The notes under the pieces: model-generated
Seen by the model: only the letters and a program-made list of their open reading frames with translations
Told to the model about the DNA's origin: nothing
Database searches by the model: none
From: HXMU1420-13 sp965228545
GTDB lineage: Bacteria > Bacteroidota > Rhodothermia > Balneolales > Balneolaceae
Assembly (NCBI GenBank): GCA_965228545.1
Contig: OZ245822.1
Location: 3,100,001 to 3,164,000, forward strand
Length of the DNA stretch: 64,000 bases
Direction of reading: 5' to 3'
Made by a program: the position numbers and the translations under genes
Shown: piece after piece, positions 9,218-18,043 of the stretch
Numbering within the stretch: the first letter of the stretch is position 1
Layout: the number at the start of each line of letters is the position of its first letter

Positions 9218-12200
9218 ATGGCAAAAAAATTTAAGGAAATAAAGCAACTTAATTATCCCAAAACAGAGGTTGAGATTCTTGGGTGGTGGAAGGATAACGA
9301 AATTTTTAAAAAGAGCCTTGAAAGCAGAGAGGATGGCATTCCTTTTACCTTTTTTGAAGGTCCGCCCACAGCCAATGGCAAACCGGGTATTCATCATGTT
9401 ATGGCGCGTACGGTTAAAGATCTTTTCTGCAGATATAAAACCTTAAAGGGGTTTAGGGTAGATCGAAAAGCCGGCTGGGATACACATGGCTTGCCCGTTG
9501 AAATTGAAGTTGAGAAAGAATTAGGGTTGGAAGGCCGGCATCAGGTAGAAGAATATGGGATTGCCGAATATAATGCCCGTTGTCGCGAAAGTGTACTCAA
9601 ATACAAGAATTTGTGGGATGATCTAACCGATCGAATGGGATACTGGGTGGATCAGGATAATCCGTATGTCACTTTCGAAAATGAGTACATCGAATCTGTT
9701 TGGTGGGCATTAAACAAGCTCTTCGAAAAAAACTTATTGTACAAAGGGTATAAAATCCAATGGTATTCGCCGGGTAATGGAACAGTGCTTTCATCTCATG
9801 AAGTAAGTTTGGGGTACAAAGAAACTCAGGATCCGTCTATCTATGTAAAATTCCCAGTGCATGGAGAAGAGAATACGTTTTATCTAGCATGGACAACTAC
9901 CCCTTGGACGACCATCTCTAACATGGCACTAACCATAAATCCAAAGCTTACTTATGCTAAAATTCGGTTTGAAGATGAGCAATTTATTGTTGCAAAGGAT
10001 ACGATAGACAGAGTTTTTGGAGAAGGAACAAAGCTTCTGGAAGAATACTCGGGCCAAGATTTACTAGGTAGAACCTATAAGCCAATTTTCGATTATGCAC
10101 AGCGCGAGATCGAGCCATCAGAAGCATGGAAAATAATTGCGGCAGAGTACGTAACTACCGAAGATGGAACCGGAATTGTTCACACAGCTCCAGCTTTTGG
10201 TGCCGATGATTATGAAGCCGGTCAGAAATACAACATCCCAATGTTCAACCCCATCGACAAGGATGGAAAGTTCACCGAACAGGTGCCCGAATTTGCCGGT
10301 TTGTGGTTTAAAGAAGCGGATAAAGAAATTGCCCGTGCTATCAAGGAAAAAGGGCTGATGTTCCGCCACGAGACCTATGTTCACAATTATCCGTTTGACT
10401 GGCGCAAAGGAACTCCGCTGATGAGTTACCCGGTAGAGTCGTGGTTTATCAAAACTACCGAAGTGAAAGAGCTGATGGTAGCCTTGAATAAAACCATCAA
10501 TTGGAAACCGGAAGCTACCGGTACCGGACGTTTTGGTACTTGGTTAGAGAATAATGTGGATTGGGCTATTTCTCGACAGCGTTATTGGGGAACTCCACTT
10601 CCAATTTGGCAGAGTGATAAAAACCCGGAATATGTAGAATGTATTGGTAGCATAGCCGAGTTAAGGGAAAAAGCTGGAATCCCTGATGATGAAGAACTAG
10701 ATCTGCACCGCCCATACATCGATGAAATTACCTGGGAAGCACCCGATGGCGGTACCATGCGACGAATTCCTGATTTGTTAGATGTTTGGTTCGATTCCGG
10801 TTCGATGCCGTTCGCACAATGGCATTATCCGTTCGATAACGACCATGAGTTCAGCTACAGTTTTCCTGCTGATTTTATTGCGGAAGGAGTGGACCAAACC
10901 CGAGGTTGGTTTTATACACTGCACGCCCTTGGTACGATGTTGTTCGATGATGTTGCATTCAAAAATGTGGTTTCAAACGGACTAGTGCTCGATGAAAAGG
11001 GCGAGAAAATGAGTAAATCGAAAGGAAATACAGTAGATCCTTTTGAGGTAATTAATCAGTATGGAGCGGATACCGTTCGCTGGTACATGATGAGTAATTC
11101 TGCACCGTGGGAAAACCTGAAGTTTAGCATCGATGGGTTAAAAGAAGTACAGCGAAAGTTCTTCAACACCATCGTAAACACCTATTCTTTCTTTGCGATG
11201 TACGCCAATATTGATGGTTTCACCTATTCAGGTGCACAGATTCCCGTGAGCGAACGCCCTGAAATCGATCAGTGGATTATTTCGCGATTGAATACCACCG
11301 TGAAGATGATGGAGGAGTATTACGAGGAATACGAACCCACCAAGGCAGCCCGCGAAATGGAGCAGTTTACTGAAGAACTCAGTAACTGGTATGTACGCCG
11401 AAACCGACGTCGTTTCTGGAAATCAGGAAATACCATCGACAAAACAGCGGCCTATCAAACTCTATACGAATGCCTTAAAAATGTAAGCCGAATGATGAGT
11501 CCGATTGCTCCTTATATGGGCGAATGGATTTATCAGCGATTAAATGAGGTATCTGAACTGGATGAGCAATCGGTACATCTATCATTTTTCCCAACCGTGG
11601 AAGAAACAGCGATCATAAAAACGCTGGAACATAAAATGGATATGGCTCGTCTTATCTCTTCAATCGTATTGAGAATCAGAAATCAGATTGATGTTAATGT
11701 TCGTCAGCCGTTAGCTCGAATTATTTTGCCTATTAAAGACGAAGCCGAACGGCAGGCTATTCTTTCGGTAAAAGATATTATTCTGGATGAGGTAAATGTA
11801 AAAGACATTCAGTTCGTAGACGACGATTCCGGAATTGTGCATAAAACAGCCAAACCCAATTATCCTTTATTAGGTAAGCGCTTGGGGCCCAAAATGAAAG
11901 CCGTGGCTGGAAAAGTAAATCAGTTTGATACGGAAACAATTACTAATTTCGAGCGTCAAGGCTACATTGATATTGCACTGGAAGACGGCGAGACAGTACG
12001 GCTGGATTCTGATGAGCTTGAGATAATCCGTACCGGTTTAGAAGGCTGGCAAGTAGAAACCGAGCGCGGATTAAGCGTTGCAGTAGATATGGAAATCTCT
12101 CATGACCTACGCATCGAAGGAATTACTCGAGAATTTGTAAATCGAGTACAAAGTATGCGGAAAGAGGCAGACTTTGATGTAGTAGATCGGATTTCTATTG

Positions 12201-12379
12201 GATTTTCCGGAGATGAAACGCTAAAAGAGGCGGTAGTTTCGATGAGTGATTACATCAAAGCAGAGACCTTAGCCGAAGAAATTCAATTAGCAGAGCTGGA
12301 AGTATCCGACTTTGTAAAAACCTGGGAAATAGGTGACGGAGAGTGCACCATTTCTGTTCGAAGAAACATTAACTCGTAA
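9218..12379 (+). CDS. ileS: Isoleucyl-tRNA synthetase with GIHH signature (IleRS2-like)
   Basis: Charges tRNA-Ile. It has 1053 residues, long and of the eukaryote-like class. The ATP-site signature, normally HIGH, reads GIHH at residues 57-60 (nt 9386-9397) after PPTANGKP. The KMSKS loop is at residues 597-601 (nt 11006-11020). The CP1 editing domain is recognisable from TTPWTT and AYVTTEDGTGIVH. A GxHH arrangement has been linked to extreme mupirocin resistance in IleRS2 enzymes. The start is ATG at 9218 (MAKKFKEIK). dksA follows after 11 nt and lspA after that, so the three probably form one transcript. Confidence 0.95.
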   Translation: MAKKFKEIKQLNYPKTEVEILGWWKDNEIFKKSLESREDGIPFTFFEGPPTANGKPGIHHVMARTVKDLFCRYKTLKGFRVDRKAGWDTHGLPVEIEVEKELGLEGRHQVEEYGIAEYNARCRESVLKYKNLWDDLTDRMGYWVDQDNPYVTFENEYIESVWWALNKLFEKNLLYKGYKIQWYSPGNGTVLSSHEVSLGYKETQDPSIYVKFPVHGEENTFYLAWTTTPWTTISNMALTINPKLTYAKIRFEDEQFIVAKDTIDRVFGEGTKLLEEYSGQDLLGRTYKPIFDYAQREIEPSEAWKIIAAEYVTTEDGTGIVHTAPAFGADDYEAGQKYNIPMFNPIDKDGKFTEQVPEFAGLWFKEADKEIARAIKEKGLMFRHETYVHNYPFDWRKGTPLMSYPVESWFIKTTEVKELMVALNKTINWKPEATGTGRFGTWLENNVDWAISRQRYWGTPLPIWQSDKNPEYVECIGSIAELREKAGIPDDEELDLHRPYIDEITWEAPDGGTMRRIPDLLDVWFDSGSMPFAQWHYPFDNDHEFSYSFPADFIAEGVDQTRGWFYTLHALGTMLFDDVAFKNVVSNGLVLDEKGEKMSKSKGNTVDPFEVINQYGADTVRWYMMSNSAPWENLKFSIDGLKEVQRKFFNTIVNTYSFFAMYANIDGFTYSGAQIPVSERPEIDQWIISRLNTTVKMMEEYYEEYEPTKAAREMEQFTEELSNWYVRRNRRRFWKSGNTIDKTAAYQTLYECLKNVSRMMSPIAPYMGEWIYQRLNEVSELDEQSVHLSFFPTVEETAIIKTLEHKMDMARLISSIVLRIRNQIDVNVRQPLARIILPIKDEAERQAILSVKDIILDEVNVKDIQFVDDDSGIVHKTAKPNYPLLGKRLGPKMKAVAGKVNQFDTETITNFERQGYIDIALEDGETVRLDSDELEIIRTGLEGWQVETERGLSVAVDMEISHDLRIEGITREFVNRVQSMRKEADFDVVDRISIGFSGDETLKEAVVSMSDYIKAETLAEEIQLAELEVSDFVKTWEIGDGECTISVRRNINS

Positions 12380-12390
12380 GCAGTAGAACG

Positions 12391-12792
12391 ATGGCAGAAA
12401 AACCAGTAGACGAAAACAAAAGAGTCTCCCCATATAACGATGAGGAGTTGGAATACTTCCGTCAAATCATTCTTAAAAAAAGAGATGCCGCAGAGGAAGA
12501 ATTAGAAACCTTGCAGCGTAGTTTGCGCGAAAGCATGGAAAATTCATCCGATGAGTCTGCCTACTCTTTTCACATGGCTGATGCCGGAACGGATGCCCAA
12601 GAGCGCGAAAAAACATATATGTTGTTTAATCGAACACGTAAATTTGTTAAGTATCTAGACGACGCAATCAAACGCATCGACAATAAAACTTACGGAGTTT
12701 GCAAGGTTACCGGGAAAAAAATATCGAAAGGTAGATTGGAAGCCGTGCCTCATACTCAGTTAAGCATCGAAGCAAAATTGAAACGTCGTTAA
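12391..12792 (+). CDS. DksA/TraR-family protein with degenerate zinc finger
   Basis: Small coiled-coil protein (133 residues) of the DksA/TraR family, which binds the RNA polymerase secondary channel. The acidic coiled coil spans about residues 15-85 and includes DAGTDAQEREK near its tip. The C-terminal finger GVCKVTGKKI keeps one cysteine where the CxxC pair is expected, and the second pair is absent, so no C4 zinc site can form. This cysteine-poor form is common in Bacteroidota. It lies between ileS (11 nt upstream) and lspA (10 nt downstream). Confidence 0.85.
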   Translation: MAEKPVDENKRVSPYNDEELEYFRQIILKKRDAAEEELETLQRSLRESMENSSDESAYSFHMADAGTDAQEREKTYMLFNRTRKFVKYLDDAIKRIDNKTYGVCKVTGKKISKGRLEAVPHTQLSIEAKLKRR

Positions 12793-12802
12793 TCCCGAGT
12801 CA

Positions 12803-13399
12803 TTGACCCGAAACAAACTACTAGCCCTCTTTACGCCGGCGGTAATTGTTATTGCCCTCGATCAATGGTCGAAATGGGTGGTGCGAACCACGCCCGAGCT
12901 TCATCGTTACGATATCATCGACGGATGGTTGATGTTTTACTTCACCAAAAATGATGGTATGGCTCTCGGTATCGATATTTTTGATACCTATATCGTGAGT
13001 TTAATTTCGATTACGGCAACCATTGGAATCATTGCTTATCTACTGTTTACCTTAAAGCAATCTCCCATCAGTTACCTGGTACTGATGGGCTTGGTGATTG
13101 GTGGTGCGCTTGGTAATATCATTGATCGGCTTACAATGGCCTATGTGGGCGGATATGGCGGTTTATTAGATGGCCACGTAGTCGATTTTATCTTCTTTAA
13201 ACTCGAACTATTCGATCGAACGGTGTTCCCTTACATTTTTAATGTTGCAGATATTGCTATTTCAGTTTCCATCATTTCATTGCTGATTTTTAATAAGAAA
13301 TTCTTTCCGAATGAGGAAGCGGAGGGGGATACCGAAGAACAACAAGCAGATGATGTGGATGTTAAATTCAATAGTTCGAAGTCACGCGTAGAAAAATAG
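12803..13399 (+). CDS. lspA: Lipoprotein signal peptidase (signal peptidase II)
   Basis: Inner-membrane aspartyl protease that removes signal peptides from prolipoproteins. The window encodes many lipoproteins that depend on it. It has 198 residues with four membrane segments. Conserved blocks: ALDQWSK, FTKNDGMALGI, GNIIDRL with catalytic D108, and FNVADIAIS with D150. The start is TTG at 12803, with no ATG nearby. A hydrophilic, acidic tail of about 28 residues after the last membrane helix is longer than usual. It ends the ileS-dksA-lspA operon. Confidence 0.92.
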   Translation: MTRNKLLALFTPAVIVIALDQWSKWVVRTTPELHRYDIIDGWLMFYFTKNDGMALGIDIFDTYIVSLISITATIGIIAYLLFTLKQSPISYLVLMGLVIGGALGNIIDRLTMAYVGGYGGLLDGHVVDFIFFKLELFDRTVFPYIFNVADIAISVSIISLLIFNKKFFPNEEAEGDTEEQQADDVDVKFNSSKSRVEK

Positions 13400-13654
13400 A
13401 GTGATTCATTTTGTAAATTTTGACTTAACATGAATGAATCTCTTCAAATTACCCTAAACATAATTAGGTTCAAGGCGAAAATAACGCGATATTACGCATC
13501 TACAAGTTAAAGGTCAGGACTCGGTATATAGTACAGTATTTTGTTTCCCTTCTCTAGTTTGTACTTAATAACAATAACGCAGCCGATAAGAACGCAAATC
13601 GCATGTTAAACTATGCGATACAACTGTACCTGTGATAGCAAAGATTTATAAATA
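13400..13654 (+). promoter_or_regulatory. Long leader / upstream region of the cold-shock gene
   Basis: 255 nt without a gene precede the cold-shock ORF. A perfect 7-bp hairpin, ATCGCAT / ATGCGAT, occupies 13598-13619, 35 nt before the start. GTACAGT (13531-13537) could pair with ACTGTAC (13623-13629), enclosing most of the leader. Long structured leaders that refold in the cold are known for cspA-type genes. Near-matches to a Bacteroidota -7 box (TATTTTG near 13536, TAGTTTG near 13556) are one base short of TAnnTTTG, so the start site is uncertain. Confidence 0.4.
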
Positions 13655-13864
13655 ATGGAAAACGGTAAAGTAAAGTGGTTTAATGACGAAAAAGGTTTCG
13701 GATTTATAACCCCTGAAACTGGTGGCAAAGATATTTTTGTACACCGCAATAATGTAGAAAATTTAGCAAGCAACGAAAGCTTAAAGGATGGCGACGAAGT
13801 TGAATACAGCATCGCAGAAACTCCTAAAGGCTTGAATGCAGTTGAAGTTTATGTGCTTGAGTGA
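13655..13864 (+). CDS. Cold-shock-domain RNA chaperone (CspA family)
   Basis: Single cold-shock domain of 69 residues that binds single-stranded RNA/DNA. RNP1 is KGFGFI at residues 14-19 and RNP2 is DIFVH at residues 27-31; the N-terminal GKVKWFN is invariant in the family. It is monocistronic, with a 255-nt upstream leader region and a strong hairpin terminator 22 nt after the stop. Confidence 0.95.
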   Translation: MENGKVKWFNDEKGFGFITPETGGKDIFVHRNNVENLASNESLKDGDEVEYSIAETPKGLNAVEVYVLE

Positions 13865-13886
13865 TCTGAGTCACTCCTGAAATTGC

Positions 13887-13921
13887 AAACCCGGGTTCAT
13901 TTATGAGTACCGGGTTTTTTT
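13887..13921 (+). terminator. Rho-independent terminator after the cold-shock gene
   Basis: An 8-bp stem, AAACCCGG / CCGGGTTT, with a 15-nt loop is followed directly by a run of T. It lies 22 nt past the cold-shock stop codon. Confidence 0.85.
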
Positions 13922-14084
13922 ATGTGTAAAAATCTAAATCTCCTTACGAAGCCTCTGCAGATCCAAGTACTTTAGACGTTGTATTTTTCATTTAATAACT
14001 TGATGCATGGACCCACCTGTTTTTGAAATTAAGCTGCTTAGTTGATGGCTAAAGCATACTGTTTTAGATAGAACAATCAGGAAC

Positions 14085-14732
14085 TTAAAGGCGAAGTTGT
14101 ACACAGGTTTTTGCTAGCCCAATGGCAAACCCATCATTCGTTTTTCTAAAATATATTGGTTCCACTTTAAGTATTAATGTTTTGCTGGTTTTTAATTCTC
14201 TGCCTAACTCAAGGAAAAACCCTATTTCTCCCCCGAACAACCCCATCGAGTGTTTTTCTTTCAAAAATAAGTTCTGGTCATTATCAAAAATCCGATTTCC
14301 CCAATAATGTTGGTAAATCGCTCCAAATCTGAATCCGCTTTGAAAACTAATATTTTCACCAATCTTAGGTTCGCGAATATACCTGCGATATGAAATTCCA
14401 ATGTTCAAGACGTCTAATAAGTCCAAATCACCATTGTAATTATAATTATCACGTTCAACTTCTGGATTGGGATTTACTCCATATTTTAATTGAAAAGCCA
14501 TCGAACTTTTGGAGTTATAAACACCAGCTTCTAATCCAATATTTATAAAGTTACCTATGAAATAGTAAAAAGAACCAATTTCATCTTGGTCGAGCCGTTG
14601 ATCATTAATAAAACTAATATCTAGCCCGGTGATAACTCCCCCATAATAATTCCAGTGTTTTTCTTGGGAAAAACTCTGCGATTGACACAATATTATTACC
14701 AAGATAAAGGCAGTGATAAATTTCGAAATCAT
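14085..14732 (-). CDS. Secreted beta-barrel-like protein, paralogue of the next gene
   Basis: 215 residues with a signal peptide of about 22 residues (hydrophobic ITAFILVIILCQ, cleavage near SFSQ). The rest alternates polar and aromatic residues, as in outer-membrane strands, and ends with short beta-like segments. No known family is recognised. It shares length and several landmarks with the gene 9 nt upstream: EKxWNxxGG near the mature N-terminus, RY-x-EP in the middle, and LEP...IG near the C-terminus. The two are diverged tandem duplicates in one operon. Confidence 0.65.
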   Translation of the reverse strand: MISKFITAFILVIILCQSQSFSQEKHWNYYGGVITGLDISFINDQRLDQDEIGSFYYFIGNFINIGLEAGVYNSKSSMAFQLKYGVNPNPEVERDNYNYNGDLDLLDVLNIGISYRRYIREPKIGENISFQSGFRFGAIYQHYWGNRIFDNDQNLFLKEKHSMGLFGGEIGFFLELGRELKTSKTLILKVEPIYFRKTNDGFAIGLAKTCVQLRL

Positions 14733-14741
14733 TGACCCATC

Positions 14742-15386
14742 CTAATTAAAGTTGATAAAAAAGCCGACTCTAGCTGCACCAATTCTAAACCCTTTGTTAC
14801 TTGCGCCAATAGTTAATGGTTCTAGGATTATCGAAATTCCCGGTTTATTAACGGGCTTAGTTTGTATTTCCATGTAAAAACCAGATTCAAAGCCAAAAGT
14901 ATGCATGGTATAATCCTTAAAAGTTGACTCAAAAGGATCAGTTGGGTGGTCGGTTGCTTGTATCCCCGAATAATTACTATAAACTAATGAAGTACGTAAA
15001 CCCGCATTAAATACTAAATTTGGTGGTTCTTTGTAGCGAGTTAATTGCTGTAATAAAGTAGCACCTAGCATGAAATAATCCGGAACTTCTATTTCTTCAT
15101 TAAATCCACCAAAATCGCGTAGTGATGGTTCGATAATAGAATTTCCAATATTAAAGACTGCGGATATACGACGTCGTTTATGGTGTAATCCTACTTCTGC
15201 ACCATAGGTTAAATAACCATCGATATAGTAGTTATAGAATGCTTCGCTCGATGGATTCTCAAGAAAGGCAACATTATATGAAGCATTGATTCCCCCGAAC
15301 CAGTTCCATTTTTCGGTTTCGGATTGTGTATATCCGTTGGTATGACACACCAACATGACTATGGTAATTAATAGTGAACTTCTCAT
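14742..15386 (-). CDS. Secreted beta-barrel-like protein (tandem paralogue)
   Basis: 214 residues. The signal peptide covers about residues 1-20 (LLITIVMLVCHTNGYTQ). The mature part starts with ETEKWNWFGG and has alternating amphipathic strands (YLTYGAEVGL, AGLRTSLVYSNYSG, GFFINFN end), suggesting an outer-membrane barrel. It is homologous to the downstream neighbour but only moderately similar, so this is an old duplication. Function unknown. Confidence 0.65.
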   Translation of the reverse strand: MRSSLLITIVMLVCHTNGYTQSETEKWNWFGGINASYNVAFLENPSSEAFYNYYIDGYLTYGAEVGLHHKRRRISAVFNIGNSIIEPSLRDFGGFNEEIEVPDYFMLGATLLQQLTRYKEPPNLVFNAGLRTSLVYSNYSGIQATDHPTDPFESTFKDYTMHTFGFESGFYMEIQTKPVNKPGISIILEPLTIGASNKGFRIGAARVGFFINFN

Positions 15387-15686
15387 TGTACCCCGATATT
15401 TTAATTAATTACTCTTATCAATAATGCCCCACTTGACAAGAGTTTAAGTCTAATTAAACTTTATGAGTAACAAAAGAGAGAAACGTTACAAGAAAAATTT
15501 ATTTATTGACTAATACCTAACAAACAGAAACAAAGCCCAGAATCGGGATAGAAGCCTAGACCTTTGATATGCTAATAGATAAAACCATGCAGTACGTCAA
15601 CATTGTAGACGCTTACTTTTTTATCAAGCGTGGAAACTAGATATAACAAAATGAGTACAAGGCCATCAACATTATAAAGATAGTTT
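15387..15686. other. 300-nt intergenic region between divergent genes
   Basis: It separates the minus-strand barrel pair from the plus-strand membrane protein and must hold both promoters. I see no convincing TAnnTTTG box, no strong hairpin and no RNA gene. The region is AT-rich. Confidence 0.4.
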
Positions 15687-16211
15687 ATGAACCCGAATTT
15701 CTTCCTTAAATACAAAGTACAATTTACACTGTTATCTGCAGTAATAGTGTTAGTTCATTTATTGTTCGAATACCAACAGGGAGGAGTGATTACGCATTAC
15801 TTTATGCAAGATGGAAGCCTACCGGGTATATCAAATTGGTGGGGTCTACTATCATTTCCTGTTCTAGTATGGGTGGTGATCTCCGATATGGAGCGCAGAA
15901 ACCGAATTGGCAATTCAAGAAGCATCATTTTTTTATACCGAATATTAGGAAGTGTAATTTTCGGAGTAATAGTCTCTTATCTATTCTCAATGAATTCTTA
16001 CATACTCGACTATTTGATGATGAGTATATTTATTCTGGCTCTGTTTTTACCACTTTACTTCGGTGAATATCTTATTGGTTTTACGATAGGTACTATGTAC
16101 GTATTTGGGGCAAACATTCCTATAATAGGCGGCACCATCCTCCTATTGATTCTTCTAATACTTTATAAGTTTCCAAGAGTACTAGTTAATCTTGCACGTT
16201 CGAGAACCTGA
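15687..16211 (+). CDS. Small polytopic membrane protein, unknown function
   Basis: 174 residues with about five hydrophobic segments (roughly residues 10-27, 48-66, 82-103, 106-126, 130-163) and a basic C-terminus (NLARSRT). No family recognised. It stands alone between the barrel pair and ribBA/yajC, which are both on the other strand. No motif suggests transport or catalysis. Confidence 0.6.
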   Translation: MNPNFFLKYKVQFTLLSAVIVLVHLLFEYQQGGVITHYFMQDGSLPGISNWWGLLSFPVLVWVVISDMERRNRIGNSRSIIFLYRILGSVIFGVIVSYLFSMNSYILDYLMMSIFILALFLPLYFGEYLIGFTIGTMYVFGANIPIIGGTILLLILLILYKFPRVLVNLARSRT

Positions 16212-16340
16212 AATTACAAATACCTAACAGCTATGCTATAACATGGTTTTATTCGACCGAAGGATGTTCTTAATTTATATTCCTTTTCAAAAAGAATCAT
16301 TGAATGAAAGATCTAAGCAGCACTTATAGGATTCAGCTGT

Positions 16341-17531
16341 TTAGTTATTTTCTAAAGAAGCACCTTTTTTCGGTGAAAAGATATTCAGGTGGTTTTCAAA
16401 AGTAACCTGATCCACAATTTCCAGGCCAAAACTCTTAATACCGATTCGTTTCACCGGATTATTAGTAAGTAGCTTCAATTTTCGAATACCTAAAGCTCGT
16501 AGGATCTGAGCACCCACACCATAATCACGGGAATCACCTTTTTTAGGATTATTATTCTCCTCTTCCTGCTGATCAGTCTCTCCTTCTTGCATATACTGTA
16601 GGGTGCGTAATTGATTCACAAGCACGGATCCTCGTTGATTTCGATTCATGTACAGTACAACACCCGTTCCTGCTCTTTCTACCTGAAGCATTGCTTGGTG
16701 TAAAAACTCACTGGTATCAGCATTGCGGGCACCAAAAATGTCCCCAATTAAATCGGAAGAATGCACACGAGTTAGCACGGCGTCTTCTTTGGTCCAAGTT
16801 CCTTTGGTTAATGCTAAATGCACATCGCCGGTAGTGGTTTCTTCAAAGGCGTGTAGTTGAAAATCGCCATACATAGTTGGCATGTTTATATCCATCACTT
16901 CCTTCACCAAGCTTTCCGTTTCGTTTCGGTAAGCGATGAGGTCTTTAATAGTGATGAACTTCATGTCGAATCTCTTCGCCATTTCAGCGAGTTCGGGCAC
17001 GCGAGCCATTTCGCCATCTTCGCGCATAATTTCGCAAATAATACCTACCGGTTGCAAGCCTGCAAGCCGGGCTAAATCGAGTGCAGCTTCTGTATGTCCT
17101 GCACGACGTAGAACGCCACCTTCTACACCGATAAGAGGGAATACGTGTCCCGGTCGACGAAAATCGTTGGGTTTGGCTTCCGGATTGGTGAGTTCTCGAA
17201 TGGTATTCGCACGATCGGCAGCAGAAATACCCGTTGTGGTAAGGCGTTTATGGTCGATGGAAATGGTGAAGTTCGCCTCATCCGGATCGGCGCCTTCCAT
17301 CACCATATTGTTGAGCTTAAATCGCTTTGCTACTGCTTTTGTAACCGGAGCACAGACTAAACCGCGTCCTTCTTTCACCATAAAATTGATGGCTTCGGTG
17401 GTTACATTTTCGGCAGCCATTAAAAAATCGCCTTCGTTTTCCCGATCTTCATCGTCAACTACGATGATCATTTTACCGGCTTTGATGTCTTCAATAGCCT
17501 CGGGAATGGTGTTAAACCGGATGTTCTCCAA
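16341..17531 (-). CDS. RibBA-like fusion: active DHBP synthase with degenerate GTP cyclohydrolase II half
   Basis: 396 residues. The N-terminal half (about 1-205) is 3,4-dihydroxy-2-butanone-4-phosphate synthase (RibB), with DDEDRENEGD (residues 26-35) and GHTEA (145-149) intact, feeding riboflavin synthesis. The C-terminal half is of GTP cyclohydrolase II type (RVHSSDLIGDIFG, DSRDYGVGAQIL, LLTNNPVK). The three zinc cysteines of the family (HSEC...RCDCG) are replaced by D260, A271 and T273, and EGRGIG reads NQRGSV. An acidic insert rich in Q, E and N sits at about 313-330. The cyclohydrolase half is therefore probably inactive, or regulatory as in RibBX-type proteins. It lies 1 nt after yajC. 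Confidence 0.9.
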   Translation of the reverse strand: MENIRFNTIPEAIEDIKAGKMIIVVDDEDRENEGDFLMAAENVTTEAINFMVKEGRGLVCAPVTKAVAKRFKLNNMVMEGADPDEANFTISIDHKRLTTTGISAADRANTIRELTNPEAKPNDFRRPGHVFPLIGVEGGVLRRAGHTEAALDLARLAGLQPVGIICEIMREDGEMARVPELAEMAKRFDMKFITIKDLIAYRNETESLVKEVMDINMPTMYGDFQLHAFEETTTGDVHLALTKGTWTKEDAVLTRVHSSDLIGDIFGARNADTSEFLHQAMLQVERAGTGVVLYMNRNQRGSVLVNQLRTLQYMQEGETDQQEEENNNPKKGDSRDYGVGAQILRALGIRKLKLLTNNPVKRIGIKSFGLEIVDQVTFENHLNIFSPKKGASLENN

Positions 17532-17532
17532 C

Positions 17533-17856
17533 TTACTTGTCTTTCTTTTCTTGTTTATTAGGATTCACGTCGGTGATCGCTGTTTTCAAATATCGAAGTT
17601 TAGTACCACCACCTACTTCAATCAGAACAGAGTCGTCTTCGATGGCGTTCAACACACCAATTAATCCCGATGAAGTAACTACTTTATCACCCTTTTTCAT
17701 GCCTTCAACTTTGCGTTGAATTTCTTTCTGGCGCTGACTTTGAGGACGAATAATGAAAAAGTAGAAAACAAGAAAAATGGCACCCAAAAATACCAGGTTA
17801 ATGATCCCGCTGTTTGGATCGTTTGGGTTGCCCATAAACATAAAAACAGTTTGCAT
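17533..17856 (-). CDS. yajC: Preprotein translocase accessory subunit YajC
   Basis: 107 residues: one membrane helix (about residues 18-36, NLVFLGAIFLVFYFFIIRP) followed by the family stretch PQSQRQKE...LKKGDKV-like (MKKGDKVVTSSGLIG) and a charged tail. It is part of the SecDF-YajC membrane complex. It is immediately followed by the ribBA-like gene (1-nt gap). A TATCTTTG box on the minus strand (17886-17893) lies about 30 nt upstream of its start. Confidence 0.92.
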   Translation of the reverse strand: MQTVFMFMGNPNDPNSGIINLVFLGAIFLVFYFFIIRPQSQRQKEIQRKVEGMKKGDKVVTSSGLIGVLNAIEDDSVLIEVGGGTKLRYLKTAITDVNPNKQEKKDK

Positions 17857-17885
17857 ACTAATTAGTTAAGATTCAGAATTGGCTT

Positions 17886-17893
17886 CAAAGATA
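17886..17893 (-). promoter_or_regulatory. Candidate -7 box upstream of yajC
   Basis: Reads TATCTTTG on the minus strand, matching the Bacteroidota TAnnTTTG consensus, and would place transcription start about 20-25 nt before the yajC ATG. No good -33 TTTG is visible at the normal distance. Confidence 0.35.
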
Positions 17894-17916
17894 GGAGTAT
17901 TTGAATTAAGAATTCT

Positions 17917-17988
17917 GAACAATAGAACAATAGAACAATTGAACTTTGAACCTCGAGCATTCGAACATTGAACATTCTAACATTGATG
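17917..17988. repeat. Degenerate GAACAAT/GAACATT short repeats
   Basis: Several imperfect copies of an 8-10 nt unit (GAACAATA, GAACAATT, GAACTTTG, GAACATTG, GAACATTC) run in series between yajC and the DUF4249 gene. They carry no coding sense. A similar word in reverse occurs after coaD near 46165. Confidence 0.5.
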
Positions 17989-18043
17989 TTGAAGGATCAA
18001 AGCATTTGATATCGAAGAACTTTTTTTACCAGCAACCAGATTC

